Below are positions 5,758 through 5,821 of a stretch of DNA of 5,821 nt, in pieces. A model generated the notes under the pieces. That model saw nothing but the letters and a program-made list of their open reading frames with translations. It was not told the origin of the DNA and ran no database searches. Position numbers and translations under genes: made by a program. Every line of letters begins with the position of its first letter. Within the stretch, counting starts at the first letter, position 1. Source of the DNA: Desulfobacterales bacterium (GTDB taxonomy: Bacteria; Desulfobacterota; Desulfobacteria; Desulfobacterales; JAFDCJ01); contig JAOZPY010000075.1 in assembly GCA_029932495.1 (NCBI GenBank), positions 3,996-9,816 of the forward strand. The letters are read 5' to 3'.

Positions 5758-5821
5758 ATGACCTGCCACCAATGCACCCATTATTATGTGACCTGGGATC
5801 CACATTTTCCCCATGGCTGCC
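5758..5821 (+). CDS. Start of a small Cys/His-rich protein (3'-truncated by window edge)
   Basis: Only 21 codons are visible: MTCHQCTHYYVTWDPHFPHG then Cys. The frame stays open to the end of the window. It has a CxxC pair (C3, C6), four histidines and a third cysteine at 21, which looks like the beginning of a small metal-binding protein. It resembles, from memory, a short widespread protein of about 60 residues with the pattern CxxC..YVTWDP.FP.GC that is sometimes labelled uracil-DNA glycosylase without clear reason; this cannot be settled here. A G-run ribosome site lies five bases upstream, and the gap to the previous gene is 18 bases, consistent with the same operon. Function unknown. 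Confidence 0.7.
   Translation, partial: MTCHQCTHYYVTWDPHFPHGC

Overview
This window is a stretch of a bacterial flagellar operon, entirely on the + strand and densely packed. Protein-level resemblance (FlgI, FlgN, FlgK and FlgL sequence style, a rod-binding-only FlgJ, an HDOD protein inside the cluster) suggests a motile Gram-negative bacterium of the Desulfobacterota (former Deltaproteobacteria), perhaps Desulfobacteraceae or Desulfosarcina-like. That placement is an inference from remembered family style, not from a search. A P-ring gene means the cell has a peptidoglycan layer and an outer membrane.

Layout: (1) 1-945, the 3' end of flgI (P-ring); (2) 947-1315, a short flgJ encoding only the rod-binding domain, one base after flgI; (3) 1316-1385, an intergenic gap carrying a textbook-perfect sigma-28 (FliA) promoter at 1335-1361; (4) 1386-1907, flgN (chaperone for FlgK/FlgL), with no flgM before it; (5) 1953-2804, an HDOD-domain protein with an apparently intact set of HD metal-ligand residues; (6) 2837-4237, flgK; (7) 4238-4347, a 110-base gap filled by a tandem array of nine imperfect 7-base repeats; (8) 4348-5259, flgL; (9) 5269-5739, a small exported protein with three copies of a short helical motif; (10) 5758 to the edge, the start of a small Cys/His-rich protein.

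How the genes fit together: flgI and flgJ finish the rod and P-ring, and so belong to the earlier hook-basal-body stage. The sigma-28 promoter then marks the switch to late genes: the export chaperone FlgN and its two clients, the hook-filament junction proteins FlgK and FlgL. The HDOD gene sits inside this late unit and would be co-expressed with the junction proteins, so it is a candidate regulator of motility. The last two genes follow flgL closely and are probably read from the same transcript, but their jobs are unknown.

The points most worth a second look are the perfect sigma-28 promoter where flgM is expected but missing, the embedded HDOD gene, the heptamer array between flgK and flgL, and the three-repeat exported protein. 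I see no RNA genes, mobile elements, CRISPR arrays or convincing terminators.
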